Program-made: the position numbers and the translations under genes
Shown: one piece after another, positions 17,319 through 25,299 of the stretch
Position numbering within the stretch: the first letter of the stretch is position 1
Layout: each line of letters begins with the position of its first letter
The notes under the pieces: generated by a model
Told to the model about the DNA's origin: nothing
The model's input: the letters and a program-made list of their open reading frames with translations, nothing else
Database searches by the model: none
Source of the DNA: Streptomyces sannanensis
GTDB lineage: Bacteria; Actinomycetota; Actinomycetes; Streptomycetales; Streptomycetaceae
Direction: 5' to 3'
Assembly: GCF_039536205.1 (NCBI RefSeq)
Contig: NZ_BAAAYL010000001.1
Span: 372,001 to 436,000 of the forward strand
Length of the DNA: 64,000 nt

Positions 17319-17701
17319 GGTGCGGGGCGGCCTTCCACGAGACGTGCGAAGTCCCGCTCGTTGCGCTCGGCCCGGCGGACGTACCACCAGGCGATCAGCG
17401 GCAGCGGCGGGTAGGCGGCGAAGCCCAGCACCACCCAGACGACAGTGGTGCTGCGCAGGGCGAGAAAGGCGACCGGGAGCGTGGCGACGACAAGGACGAC
17501 GGCGGCGAAGGCGGTGAGTCCGGCGCGCAGCTGGCCGCGCATCAGGGACCGCACATAGGCACCGCCGAGCGCGGTCTGCTCGTCGATCTCCGACTGCGCG
17601 CGGTAGCGGGGCAGCGGCCGTACCCGCCGTGGCTCGCCCGTCACGACCTCGCGTTGCGGTGACTGATCGGCGGACACGGCCCGGAGTCTACGCAGCACCA
17701 T
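17315..17701 (-). CDS. DUF485 family membrane protein
   Basis: A small two-TM protein of up to 128 aa (YVRSLMRGQLRAGLTAFAAV then hydrophobic, FLALRSTTVVWVVLGFAAY, then WWYVRRAERNERDFARLV). DUF485 proteins commonly precede ActP-type symporters and are thought to be accessory subunits. The ATG at 17701 is uncertain; a GTG at 17677 would give 120 aa, and neither has a clear ribosome site. The stop overlaps the symporter start. Confidence 0.82.
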   Translation of the reverse strand: MVLRRLRAVSADQSPQREVVTGEPRRVRPLPRYRAQSEIDEQTALGGAYVRSLMRGQLRAGLTAFAAVVLVVATLPVAFLALRSTTVVWVVLGFAAYPPLPLIAWWYVRRAERNERDFARLVEGRPAP

Positions 17702-17722
17702 GCCGGACGGGGAAGGCCCTGG

Positions 17723-18478
17723 TCAGCGAGTGGACCGGCGCATCAGCAGATCGCGCAGCGTCCTGGCGTGCCGCCGGCTGACCGGGAGTTCGGCGTCGCC
17801 GACGCGCACGCTCGTGCTGCCCGCGTCCAGCCGGAGTTCATCGATGCGGGCGAGGGCGACAAGATGGCTGCGGTGGATGCGTACGAAGCCGTGGGCGCGC
17901 CATCGCTCCTCCAGCGTGGAGAGCGGGATACGGACCAGATGGCTGCCGGTGTCGGTGTGCAGCCGGGCGTAGTCGCCCTGGGCCTCGGCATAGGCGATGT
18001 CCTGGACGGCCAGGAACCGTGTCACTCCGCCCAGTTCGACGGGGATCTGGTCGGTGCCGGGGGCCGCCGCGGGCGAGGGAGCGCGGCCGCCGACGAGTTC
18101 GGCGACGCGTCGTACGGCCTCGGCGAGCCGTTCCCTGCGGACGGGTTTGAGGACGTAGTCGACCGCCTTCAGGTCGAAGGCCTGGACGGCGAACCCCTCG
18201 TGGGCAGTGACGAAGACGATCAGCGGAGGTGCTGCGAAACCCGCGAGCAGCCGGGCGATGTCGAGTCCGGTGAGCCCGGCCATGTGGATGTCGAGGAAGA
18301 CGACGTCGATCCCGGAATCGTCGCCCGGGGCCGCCTCCAGGGCCGCGCCGATGCGGCGCAGTGCCTCGGTGGCGCTGGTGGCACCTTCCGCCGTGCGTAT
18401 CCGGGGGTCACGGCGCAGCAGATAGAGCAGTTCCCCGAGGGCCGGTTCTTCGTCGTCGACGGCAAGTACACGCAGCAT
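17723..18478 (-). CDS. LytTR-family response regulator
   Basis: A 251-aa response regulator. The receiver domain has the DDEE acidic pocket (VLAVDDEEPALGEL), phospho-acceptor Asp in VVFLDIHMAG, and the conserved Thr and Lys (FVTAHEGF, YVLKPVRRERL). The C-terminal LytTR DNA-binding domain begins near residue 150 (FLAVQDIAYAEAQGDYARLHT) and contains the FVRIHRSHLVAL motif. It is the first gene of an operon with DUF485, the symporter and the LytS kinase, and probably activates the transporter genes in response to the kinase. LytTR sites are usually direct repeats upstream of the target; I did not find an unambiguous pair. Confidence 0.9.
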   Translation of the reverse strand: MLRVLAVDDEEPALGELLYLLRRDPRIRTAEGATSATEALRRIGAALEAAPGDDSGIDVVFLDIHMAGLTGLDIARLLAGFAAPPLIVFVTAHEGFAVQAFDLKAVDYVLKPVRRERLAEAVRRVAELVGGRAPSPAAAPGTDQIPVELGGVTRFLAVQDIAYAEAQGDYARLHTDTGSHLVRIPLSTLEERWRAHGFVRIHRSHLVALARIDELRLDAGSTSVRVGDAELPVSRRHARTLRDLLMRRSTR

Positions 18479-18563
18479 GCGGTCATCTTCGACGATCCGG
18501 GCGGCAACTCAAGCCCGTCCGGAGTCCGGGTCGGCGGCGAGGTCCTGACCGGCCGGACAGGGC

Positions 18564-19424
18564 CTACTTCAGCAGCCGGGACATCCTCCGGTCGGCCAGC
18601 GGTTCTCCGCCGGTCTGGCAGGTGGGGCAGTACTGCAGCGACGAATCGCTGAACGAGACCTCCCGGATGGTGTCGCCGCACACCGGGCACGGCTGACCGG
18701 TGCGGCCGTGCACGCGCAGGCCGATCTTCTTCTCCGCCTTCAGCTGCCCGGCGGCAAGGCCGTGGGACCGTGTCACGGCCGCGGTCAGCGTGTCGCGCAT
18801 GGCCTGGTACAGCGTGGTGATCTCGTCATCGGTCAGCCGGGCGACCGGTTTGAACGGGGACATCCTCGCGGCGTGCAGGATCTCGTCGCTGTACGCGTTG
18901 CCGATGCCCGCGATGAGACTCTGGTCGCGCAGCGCACTTTTCAGCCGGCGCCGCTCCCCGGAGAGCAGGGCCGCGAGGTCGTCCCGGCCGAAGTCCGCGG
19001 CCAGCGGGTCGGGGCCGAGCCGGGCGATGCCCGGCACCTCACCCGGCCGGTGCACGACGTACACGGCGAGTCCCTTGTGGGTGCCCGCCTCGGTGAGGTC
19101 GAAGCCCTGGCCGTCGACGAGGGCCACCCGCAGCGCGAGTGGGCCCTTGCCCGGCCGCGGCAGACCGTCCGGCAGCTGGTCCCGCCACTGGAGCCAGCCC
19201 GCCCTGGCGAGATGGACGACCAGGTGGAGTCCGCCCGCCGCGATGTCGAGGAACTTCCCGTGCCGGGCCACGGCCGTGACGGTGCGGCCCTCCAGGGCGG
19301 TGACGGGCGGGTCGTACGTCTTGAGCACACTGACCGCGACGGGCAGCATACGGGCGATCTCCTGACCGACCAGGTGATCGGTCAGGAACTCTCCGAGTGC
19401 TTCGACCTCCGGCAGCTCCGGCAT
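18564..19424 (-). CDS. Fpg/Nei family DNA glycosylase
   Basis: A 286-aa DNA repair enzyme that removes damaged bases and cleaves at abasic sites. The N-terminal catalytic motif MPELPEVE keeps Pro1 (after Met removal) and Glu2. The helix-two-turn-helix carries SLIAGIGNAYSDEILHAARMSP. The C-terminal zinc finger is complete, with CPVC and CPTC pairs and QTGGEPLADR at the end. The loop SVLKTYDPPVTALEGRTVTAVARHGKFL fits this actinobacterial Fpg subgroup. It is probably a single-gene unit. Confidence 0.93.
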   Translation of the reverse strand: MPELPEVEALGEFLTDHLVGQEIARMLPVAVSVLKTYDPPVTALEGRTVTAVARHGKFLDIAAGGLHLVVHLARAGWLQWRDQLPDGLPRPGKGPLALRVALVDGQGFDLTEAGTHKGLAVYVVHRPGEVPGIARLGPDPLAADFGRDDLAALLSGERRRLKSALRDQSLIAGIGNAYSDEILHAARMSPFKPVARLTDDEITTLYQAMRDTLTAAVTRSHGLAAGQLKAEKKIGLRVHGRTGQPCPVCGDTIREVSFSDSSLQYCPTCQTGGEPLADRRMSRLLK

Positions 19425-19477
19425 GCTTCCAGCGTGCCCCGGGCGGAGCGGGATGTCCTCCGCGGGCCGGGACCGGA

Positions 19478-20842
19478 TCAGGGCCCGATGACCTTGAGCA
19501 GATCGTGCAGCTCCTCCCCCATGCAGTCCGCCAGCCGGTCCGCGTCGGGCACCGCCCTGCCGTCGGCGACCAGTCCTACGTGCACCCGGCCGCCGTACGT
19601 CGACAGGGCCACCGCGAGCGACTGTCCGCGGGCCAGCGGGGCCATGGGATAGATCTCGCGCAGCGGGCGGCCGCCGAACGACAGCGCGGAGCGCGGCAGG
19701 GGAACGCTGGTGACGAGGATGTCGAAGAGCATCCGGGCCGCGTTGCCGGCCAGGGGGGCGCCGAAGCGGTGGGCCAGGGAGGGGAGCTGGTCGGCCAGCA
19801 CGGCCACGGCGCCGGCTCCGCGGGCCGGGCCGGCGCTCTTGTTGCGGTCCATCGCGGTACGGACGGCCTGCAGGCGCGCCTCGGGATCGTCCTCGGAGAC
19901 GGGCAGGCCCAGCAGGTACGCGGAGAGCTTGTTTCCGGAGCCGGGCGGGCTGCCGGGGCGGCGGCGGGACACCGGGACGAGGGCGCGCGGGTCCGCGCCG
20001 GGGAGGCGGTCGCCGCGTTCGAGCATCCAGCGTCGCAGCGCACCCGCGGTCAGCGCGAGCAGGACGTCGTTGGCGGTGCCGCCCGAGGCGCGGCGGACAC
20101 GCTGGACGTCCTCCAGGTCGAGCACGGCGGTGGCGAGGCGGCGGGTGCCGCTGGAGCTCGCGGCGAGGGCGGAGGAGGCGCCCAGTTCCAGTCTGCTGGC
20201 CCGCATGACGGAGGCACCGATGCCCAGCGCCCGGCCGAGTTCCTCCACCCGGCCCTTGGCCAGGTCCGCGACCTGGCCCGGGCCCGGCAGCCAGGACTTG
20301 GAGGCGACAGGGCGATGGCGACGGCTGCCGCCGGCCCGGCTGTCGGCCATCTGGTCGAGGATGCCCGCACCGATGGCGACGGCCCGCATCCCGTCCGCCA
20401 GCGCGTGGTGCAGCTTCACCAGGACGGCGAAGGGCTCCTCGGGGGCACCGGTCAGGACGTACATCTCCCAGGGTGGCCGTCCGCGTCGGAGCGGCCGTTC
20501 CATCAGCTCGCCGGCGAGGTCCACGGCGCGGCCCGCGAAGTTGCCGGCGCCGAGCCGGACATGGCGCACATGGCGCCGTACGTCGAATTCCTTGTGGGTG
20601 ACCCAGGCGGCGCCACCGACCGGCAGCCAGACGTCCCGTACCCGCATCCTCAGCCGGGGGATGTCGGCGGCGCGGTCGGCCAGGAGGTCCAGGATCTGCT
20701 CTCCGCCGAGGTCCGGGGAGGGATCGAAGACGGCGAGCGCACCGAGATGCATGGGGTGTGCGTCGGATTCGAGGTGCCAGAACGCGAGGTCCAGGGGGGC
20801 CAGCAGTTCCGTGCTCAAGGGATCACCACTCTGTCGGACCAT
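19478..20842 (-). CDS. WS/DGAT wax ester synthase / diacylglycerol acyltransferase
   Basis: Bifunctional acyltransferase that esterifies fatty acyl-CoA to diacylglycerol or alcohols, forming storage triacylglycerol. The active-site HHxxxDG motif is intact as LHHALADG, and family blocks include PLDLAFWHLES, PMHLGALAVF, RRGRPPWEMYVL, a PLN-like block and SVPLPRSALSFGG. It matches the position of the S. coelicolor enzyme SCO0958, from memory. The start is uncertain: ATG 20842 gives 454 aa. Homologs begin near the LSTELLAPLD run, so TTG at 20818 is also plausible. Two direct repeats at 20882-20925 lie just upstream. Confidence 0.9.
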   Translation of the reverse strand: MVRQSGDPLSTELLAPLDLAFWHLESDAHPMHLGALAVFDPSPDLGGEQILDLLADRAADIPRLRMRVRDVWLPVGGAAWVTHKEFDVRRHVRHVRLGAGNFAGRAVDLAGELMERPLRRGRPPWEMYVLTGAPEEPFAVLVKLHHALADGMRAVAIGAGILDQMADSRAGGSRRHRPVASKSWLPGPGQVADLAKGRVEELGRALGIGASVMRASRLELGASSALAASSSGTRRLATAVLDLEDVQRVRRASGGTANDVLLALTAGALRRWMLERGDRLPGADPRALVPVSRRRPGSPPGSGNKLSAYLLGLPVSEDDPEARLQAVRTAMDRNKSAGPARGAGAVAVLADQLPSLAHRFGAPLAGNAARMLFDILVTSVPLPRSALSFGGRPLREIYPMAPLARGQSLAVALSTYGGRVHVGLVADGRAVPDADRLADCMGEELHDLLKVIGP

Positions 20843-20881
20843 CAGAAGCGGGGGGTGGAGACCGAAGTCAAGCGCCATCGA

Positions 20882-20925
20882 ATGGTTACGGTCAAGAGCT
20901 AACACGTCACGTATGGTTACTGTCA
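20882..20925 (-). promoter_or_regulatory. Pair of 13-bp direct repeats upstream of the DGAT gene
   Basis: ATGGTTACGGTCA (20882-20894) and ATGGTTACTGTCA (20913-20925) differ by one base and are spaced 31 bp start to start, close to three helical turns. They sit 40-80 bp upstream of the DGAT start, where an operator would be expected. The region also overlaps the last codons of a decayed pseudogene. Confidence 0.5.
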
Positions 20926-21289
20926 CGTTTCGTTCATCCGATGACGTTCCGGGATGATGAACTCACACCACACGGATTTTCCGCTGCCCCGCGGATCCAC
21001 ACCCCATACACCATCCGGCCGGTCCACGAGCATCAGCCCGCGGCCCGAGACGCCCGACTCCCCCGCCTCGCGACGCCTGGGCAGCGCGCTGGAGCCGTCG
21101 TTGGCCTCGACCCGCAGCCGTACCCCGCCCTGACCGGTCGAACACCTCGAGGCCGGTCCGGTCCATGTGCAGCAGCCCGCTGTCGAGGTCCCAGTCGAAG
21201 CAGCCCATGCGATTGAGGACGAGGCTCAGATCCGGGTGTGCGGGCCGGCCCTCCTGGAGCGACAGGCTGCCGGATACCCGATCAGCCAT
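20923..21289 (-). pseudogene. Decayed PAS ... ATPase (SpoIIE-type phosphatase) gene with large internal deletion
   Basis: The first part reads MADRVSGSLSLQEGRPAHPD...MGCFDWDLDSGLLHMDRTGLEVFD, the typical N-terminal PAS opening of Streptomyces PAS-GAF-PP2C(SpoIIE)-HATPase regulators. Immediately afterwards, in another frame, comes GGVRLRVEANDGSSALPRRR...GRGLMLVDRPDGVWGVDPRGSGKSVWCEF, the typical C-terminal end of the serine-kinase-like ATPase of the same proteins. The several hundred residues between are absent, and the frame changes at about 21150. The gene is therefore a remnant of a deletion. It ends at a TGA at 20923. Confidence 0.75.
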
Positions 21290-21305
21290 GTGGCCACTTC
21301 TGTCA

Positions 21306-22535
21306 TCATTCCCCCGATTTCACGGCCGGTGGGACTGCCGCACCGGCCGCCTCGAAACCGTCGTCCGGTCCAGGCGGCAGGCCACTGCCCGGATCCTCGG
21401 TCTCCGACAGGTCCGGACAGCCGGGCCAGAGGTCGGACGAGCCGGTCCCGCCGGGCGGACACTGCGTGATGTCCGGTGCGGTGCCGCCGTCGTCGGGCGC
21501 GAAGGGCTCGAGACCGTCCGGGGCGGGGCCGTCCGGACGGGGAGCCTCGGGGGTCGACGGTTCGGGCAGGCTGGTCCCCCGGCCGGCGCTCTCCGGCAGA
21601 GGGCTGTCGGGAGTGGCGCCACGTGGCTGCCGACTGTCGGGCAGTTGGGGCAGTTCGGGCAGCGAGGTGTCGGGCTGCGGGCTCGGCGAGCTCGGGCTGA
21701 GCGGTCCTGTGATGTCGTCGCCGGGGTCGTGCGGCGGCATGACCCGCGGAGTTCTGTCCCGCGCCCCCGTGTCACCGGTCTTCCGCTCGATCCAGGTGTT
21801 GGTCGCGATGTTCACGATGATCAGGGAATCGATCGTGTGTACCGCGGGAACGATGACGACCGCCCGCTCGGGCCGGTACCCGGCCCATCGCACACCCTTG
21901 TGCACCGCCCCGGCACGGGTGGCATCCGGCGGGCGCAGCGGATTGCCGCAGGTGCAGCGCAACCGCGGGGCGCCGTGGCTGTCGACGAGAACGGGCGTGC
22001 CCGCCTGGAGCAGGGACTGGAAGGTCTTCGCGGCTCCGTCGCGGTATCCGCTGCTGGTGAACCGTGTGTCGGCCCGCAGCAGGACGGGGGTGAGCCCGCG
22101 CAGGAAGGCCGGGATGCTGTGCCGGTCGACGCCGGCGGCCTTGGCGAACACCCCGGCCTTGACGGGGTCCGCGGTGAGCAGGCGCACCTGGCGTTCCACA
22201 TCGCAGCTCGACCGCGAGCGGGTCCCGCCGTACAGCCCGGCCACCGACCCGGAGATGGTGCGCAGCTGCGTACTGATGCCCGTACGGTTGATGCCCTTGG
22301 CGGCGGGGCTCGCGGGCGTGGTCACCGTGGGTGTGGGTACAGGCGGCGCGGGCAGGGGCGCGACGGCTGTGGATTCGGTGAAGGGATCGGGGCCCTGCTC
22401 GGCGAGGGGCTGAAGAACGATCTCCTGCGGGCCCGAGGCGCGCTCGCCGCCGCCGCAGCCCGTCAGGCCCGCGGCCAGGATCCCGGCCGCCAGGACGGCG
22501 GCCGGGAAAGCCTGTCTTCGGAGGGGTGAGCGCAC
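21306..22535 (-). CDS. Secreted lipoprotein, DUF6777-like
   Basis: A 409-aa lipoprotein starting with GTG 22535, with GGGAG six bases upstream. The signal peptide ends in the lipobox LTGC (residue 27). The folded part (about 80-250) contains GINRTGISTQLRTISGSVAGLYGGT, two Cys residues (SSCDVERQVRLL and LRCTCGNPLRPP) and a conserved VDRHSIPAFLRGLTPVLLRADTR segment, which I recall as DUF6777. The last 150 residues are a Pro/Asp/Gly/Ser-rich disordered tail, likely crossing or contacting the wall. The function is unknown. It is divergent from the lipase-maturation-factor-like gene. Confidence 0.75.
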   Translation of the reverse strand: MRSPLRRQAFPAAVLAAGILAAGLTGCGGGERASGPQEIVLQPLAEQGPDPFTESTAVAPLPAPPVPTPTVTTPASPAAKGINRTGISTQLRTISGSVAGLYGGTRSRSSCDVERQVRLLTADPVKAGVFAKAAGVDRHSIPAFLRGLTPVLLRADTRFTSSGYRDGAAKTFQSLLQAGTPVLVDSHGAPRLRCTCGNPLRPPDATRAGAVHKGVRWAGYRPERAVVIVPAVHTIDSLIIVNIATNTWIERKTGDTGARDRTPRVMPPHDPGDDITGPLSPSSPSPQPDTSLPELPQLPDSRQPRGATPDSPLPESAGRGTSLPEPSTPEAPRPDGPAPDGLEPFAPDDGGTAPDITQCPPGGTGSSDLWPGCPDLSETEDPGSGLPPGPDDGFEAAGAAVPPAVKSGE

Positions 22536-22743
22536 GAAGATCTCCCGCCTGTACGACCTGAATTGCTCCTTGCCGTCCGGACTGCTGCTTACTGTCTGCC
22601 GTATCCCGTACCACCCCGCAAGCCGGATTGACTCGCACGGGTGGTTCGCCCTGCCCGTGGGACGACGGCAGGGGGCAGCGGCAGGTCGAGGCGGAGCCGA
22701 TACTGGACGTAGGGCGATACCGGCGTCCGAGGAGCGCCCACAG

Positions 22744-24183
22744 ATGGAGTGGTTCGTCGCACCCGACTACTGGCTGAGCCGGCTGGTCTTCCAGCGGGGC
22801 CTCGCCGCGCTGTATCTGGTCGGTTTCCTCTCCGCGGCCCTCCAGTTCAAAGCGCTCATCGGCGAGCGTGGCATGCTCCCGGTCCCCGACTACGTCCGGT
22901 ACGTGCCATGGCGGCGGGCGCCGAGCCTGTTCCAGGCGCACTACTCCGACCGGTTCTTCGCGCTCTGCTCGTGGACCGGCGTGACGCTCGCCCTGGCACT
23001 GATCGCGGGCGCGGACGGCCTTCTGCCGCTGTGGGGGGCGATGCTGCTGTGGGCGCTGCCCTGGGCGCTGTATCTGTCGATCGTCAACGTCGGCCAGACC
23101 TGGTACGCCTTCGGCTGGGAATCGCTGCTGCTCGAGGTGGGCTTCCTCGCGATCTTCCTCGGCAACGACCATACGGCCCCGCCGCTGCTGGTGCTGCTGC
23201 TGTTGCGCTGGGTACTGGTCCGTGTGGAGTTCGGCGCCGGACTGATCAAACTGCGCGGCGACGCATGCTGGCGCAAACTTACCTGTCTCTACTTCCACCA
23301 CGAGACCCAGCCCATGCCGGGCCCGCTGAGCTGGTTCTTCCACCATCTGCCGAAGCCGCTGCACCGGGTGGAGGTGGCGTGCAACCATGTGGCGCAGCTT
23401 CTGCTGCCGATCCTGCTGTTCACCCCTCAGCCGATCGCGACCGGAGCGGCCCTGGCGATCGCCTTCACCCAGTTCTGGCTGGTGATCTCCGGCAATTTCG
23501 CCTGGCTGAACTGGGTGACGATCCTGCTGGCCCTGTCGGCGGTGGACGGCTCGCTGATCGCCTCACCGCCCGCGCTCCCGGCCGCGCCCGTCTGGTACGA
23601 GGCCGTGGTCGTCACCCTGACCGTGTTCGTGCTCTGGCGCAGCTACCAGCCCGTACGCAATCTGCTCTCGCGCAGCCAGGTGATGAACCGCTCCTTCGAC
23701 CCGCTCCACCTGGTCAACACCTACGGTGCGTTCGGCACGGTGAGCCGGGTCCGTCAGGAGGTGGTGGTCGAGGGCACGGACGAGGAGGTGCCGCACCGGG
23801 ACGGAAAATGGCGGGAATACGGCTTCAAGGGAAAGCCGGGTGATCCGCACCGGCTGCCGCGCCAGTACGCCCCGTACCATCTGCGGCTCGACTGGCTCAT
23901 GTGGTTCGCGGCACTCTCCCCCGCCTACGCCCGCGCCTGGTTCGGGCAGTTCGTCGAGCGGCTGCTGGTGAACGACCGGGACACGCTGCGGCTGCTGGCC
24001 CACAATCCGTTCCCGGACAAGCCGCCCAGATACGTCCGGGCCCGGCTCTATCTCTACCGCTTCTCCACCTGGCAGGAACTGCGGTCGACCGGGGCGTGGT
24101 GGCACCGGACGCCGATCCGGGACTTCCTGCCACCCACCACTCTCGAGGAGGAGGAGTATGGCTGGACAGAACGCGGCAGGTGA
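22744..24183 (+). CDS. Lipase maturation factor-like polytopic membrane protein
   Basis: A 479-aa membrane protein from ATG 22744 (MEWFVAPDYWLSRLVFQRGL). The pattern of about eight hydrophobic segments, the SLLLEVGFLAIFLG and WVLVRVEFGAGLIKLRGDACW blocks, YFHHETQPMPGPLSWFFHHLP and the C-terminal soluble domain (SFDPLHLVNTYGAFGTVSRVRQEVVVEGT, REYGFKGKPGDP) match the LMF1/LMF2 family. In animals LMF1 helps fold lipases in the ER; the bacterial function is unknown. A terminator hairpin follows directly. Confidence 0.88.
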   Translation: MEWFVAPDYWLSRLVFQRGLAALYLVGFLSAALQFKALIGERGMLPVPDYVRYVPWRRAPSLFQAHYSDRFFALCSWTGVTLALALIAGADGLLPLWGAMLLWALPWALYLSIVNVGQTWYAFGWESLLLEVGFLAIFLGNDHTAPPLLVLLLLRWVLVRVEFGAGLIKLRGDACWRKLTCLYFHHETQPMPGPLSWFFHHLPKPLHRVEVACNHVAQLLLPILLFTPQPIATGAALAIAFTQFWLVISGNFAWLNWVTILLALSAVDGSLIASPPALPAAPVWYEAVVVTLTVFVLWRSYQPVRNLLSRSQVMNRSFDPLHLVNTYGAFGTVSRVRQEVVVEGTDEEVPHRDGKWREYGFKGKPGDPHRLPRQYAPYHLRLDWLMWFAALSPAYARAWFGQFVERLLVNDRDTLRLLAHNPFPDKPPRYVRARLYLYRFSTWQELRSTGAWWHRTPIRDFLPPTTLEEEEYGWTERGR

Positions 24184-24187
24184 GGCG

Positions 24188-24220
24188 CCGTTGCCCCGGC
24201 CGTCGGGCCGGGGGCAACGG
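24188..24220. terminator. Terminator between convergent genes
   Basis: CCGTTGCCCCGGCC (24188-24201) pairs with GGCCGGGGGCAACGG (24206-24220) with one bulged base and a four-base loop. It lies between the LMF-like gene (ending 24183) and the small minus-strand gene (ending 24235). Confidence 0.75.
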
Positions 24221-24234
24221 GCGAAGTGTCCGGG

Positions 24235-24405
24235 TCAGTCGATACCGGGCAGAATATGCGGCTCCGCGAGGTCCTCCTCGTAGCCGGCCAGTCGGATCGG
24301 GGCCGATCTGGCCCAGACCTCGAGGTTGCCGAGCTTCTCCGGCTCGGCCGCCCGTTCGCAGGGTTCCGCCGGACCTTCTTCGCGCTTCGTCATTTCTGGT
24401 GTCAC
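24235..24405 (-). CDS. Small acidic peptide, 56 aa
   Basis: A 56-aa open frame starting with GTG 24405, with GGAG seven bases upstream. It is charged and acidic (KREEGPAEPCERAAEPEK) and ends LAGYEEDLAEPHILPGID, with a single Cys. It has no signal peptide or membrane segment. The highly polar leader-like first half and compact C-terminal half are reminiscent of RiPP precursors, but no modification enzyme is nearby, so I do not assign that function. The good ribosome site, its own terminator and the convergent arrangement suggest a real gene. Confidence 0.5.
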   Translation of the reverse strand: MTPEMTKREEGPAEPCERAAEPEKLGNLEVWARSAPIRLAGYEEDLAEPHILPGID

Positions 24406-24743
24406 CGCGCACTCCTCTGTGTCGGGTAACTCCGGACGTACGACGCCACGGTCTCTGACCGGTCGCCGCCGCCGGTGGTTCATGGGCTTGGCCGTTCGGA
24501 CGCGGTGGCGCCGGTGTTCGGGCGGGACCGCGGCCCTCGGTGCGGGCCTGCCCCTGGACATGCCAGAGGGTTGGTGAGCCCCTTGTCGGCCGTCCGTCCG
24601 CACCAGACTAACCAAATGAGCGGGGTCGCGCTCGATGGGGCCGGTTCCTTTGCGTCAACTTTCCTTCGCTCGCCGTTCAGAGCGGCGTTATCCGGCCATG
24701 ATCTGCTGAATTGCGGCGATCACACCACGGGGAGGAGTACCGC
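24406..24743. other. Divergent intergenic region
   Basis: 338 bp between the small acidic peptide gene (minus) and the HD-domain gene (plus). It contains the strong ribosome site of the HD gene at its right end. I see no gene and no clear dyad. Confidence 0.4.
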
Positions 24744-25298
24744 ATGAGACCGCGCAGCGTCGACGAACTGATGGACCTCCTGCACGCCTGCCGCGGCGCC
24801 TGGGACACTCCCGACCGCAGTGGCGACCCCGTCGACCTGCACGATCACGCCCTGCAGACGGCGCATCTGCTGCGCCGCTTGCACCCCAGCGACAAGGAAC
24901 TCCAGGTCGCGGGACTCGTACACGACCTCGGGCATCTGCTGCGTCCGGGCGATGACGTGGGACACGCGGACCACGCCGCGGACGCCGTGCGACCACTGCT
25001 CGGCGAGCGGGTGGCCCGGCTCGTACAGCTGCATGTCCCGGCGAAGCGCTATCTGGCGGCCGTCGAGCCGGGACGGCTCCTCTCGCCCCGCAGCGCGGTG
25101 ACGCTGGGGGCGCAGGGCGGGGAGATGTCCCGGGAGGAGGCAGCCGCGTTCGCCCGCGACCCGCTGGCGGAGGCTGCGGTGACGCTGCGGCAGGCCGACG
25201 ACGCGGGAAAGGTCATCGGCCTGGACGCGGGCGTCATGGAGGACTGGCGGCCGGTCCTGGAGCTGGTGGGCGTACGCCGCATGGCCGCCCGCCGCTGA
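24744..25298 (+). CDS. HD-domain phosphohydrolase-like protein
   Basis: A 184-aa soluble protein from ATG 24744 with GGGGAGGAG upstream. The metal-binding HD pattern is present: HDHALQTAHLLRR, then VAGLVHDLGHLL (the HD pair), HADHAADAV and VQLHVPAKRYL. This spacing resembles the small HD proteins related to inositol oxygenase and phosphonate-degradation (PhnZ-like) enzymes, but the substrate cannot be told. Its stop is one base from the stop of the convergent SDR gene. Confidence 0.82.
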   Translation: MRPRSVDELMDLLHACRGAWDTPDRSGDPVDLHDHALQTAHLLRRLHPSDKELQVAGLVHDLGHLLRPGDDVGHADHAADAVRPLLGERVARLVQLHVPAKRYLAAVEPGRLLSPRSAVTLGAQGGEMSREEAAAFARDPLAEAAVTLRQADDAGKVIGLDAGVMEDWRPVLELVGVRRMAARR

Positions 25299-25299
25299 C

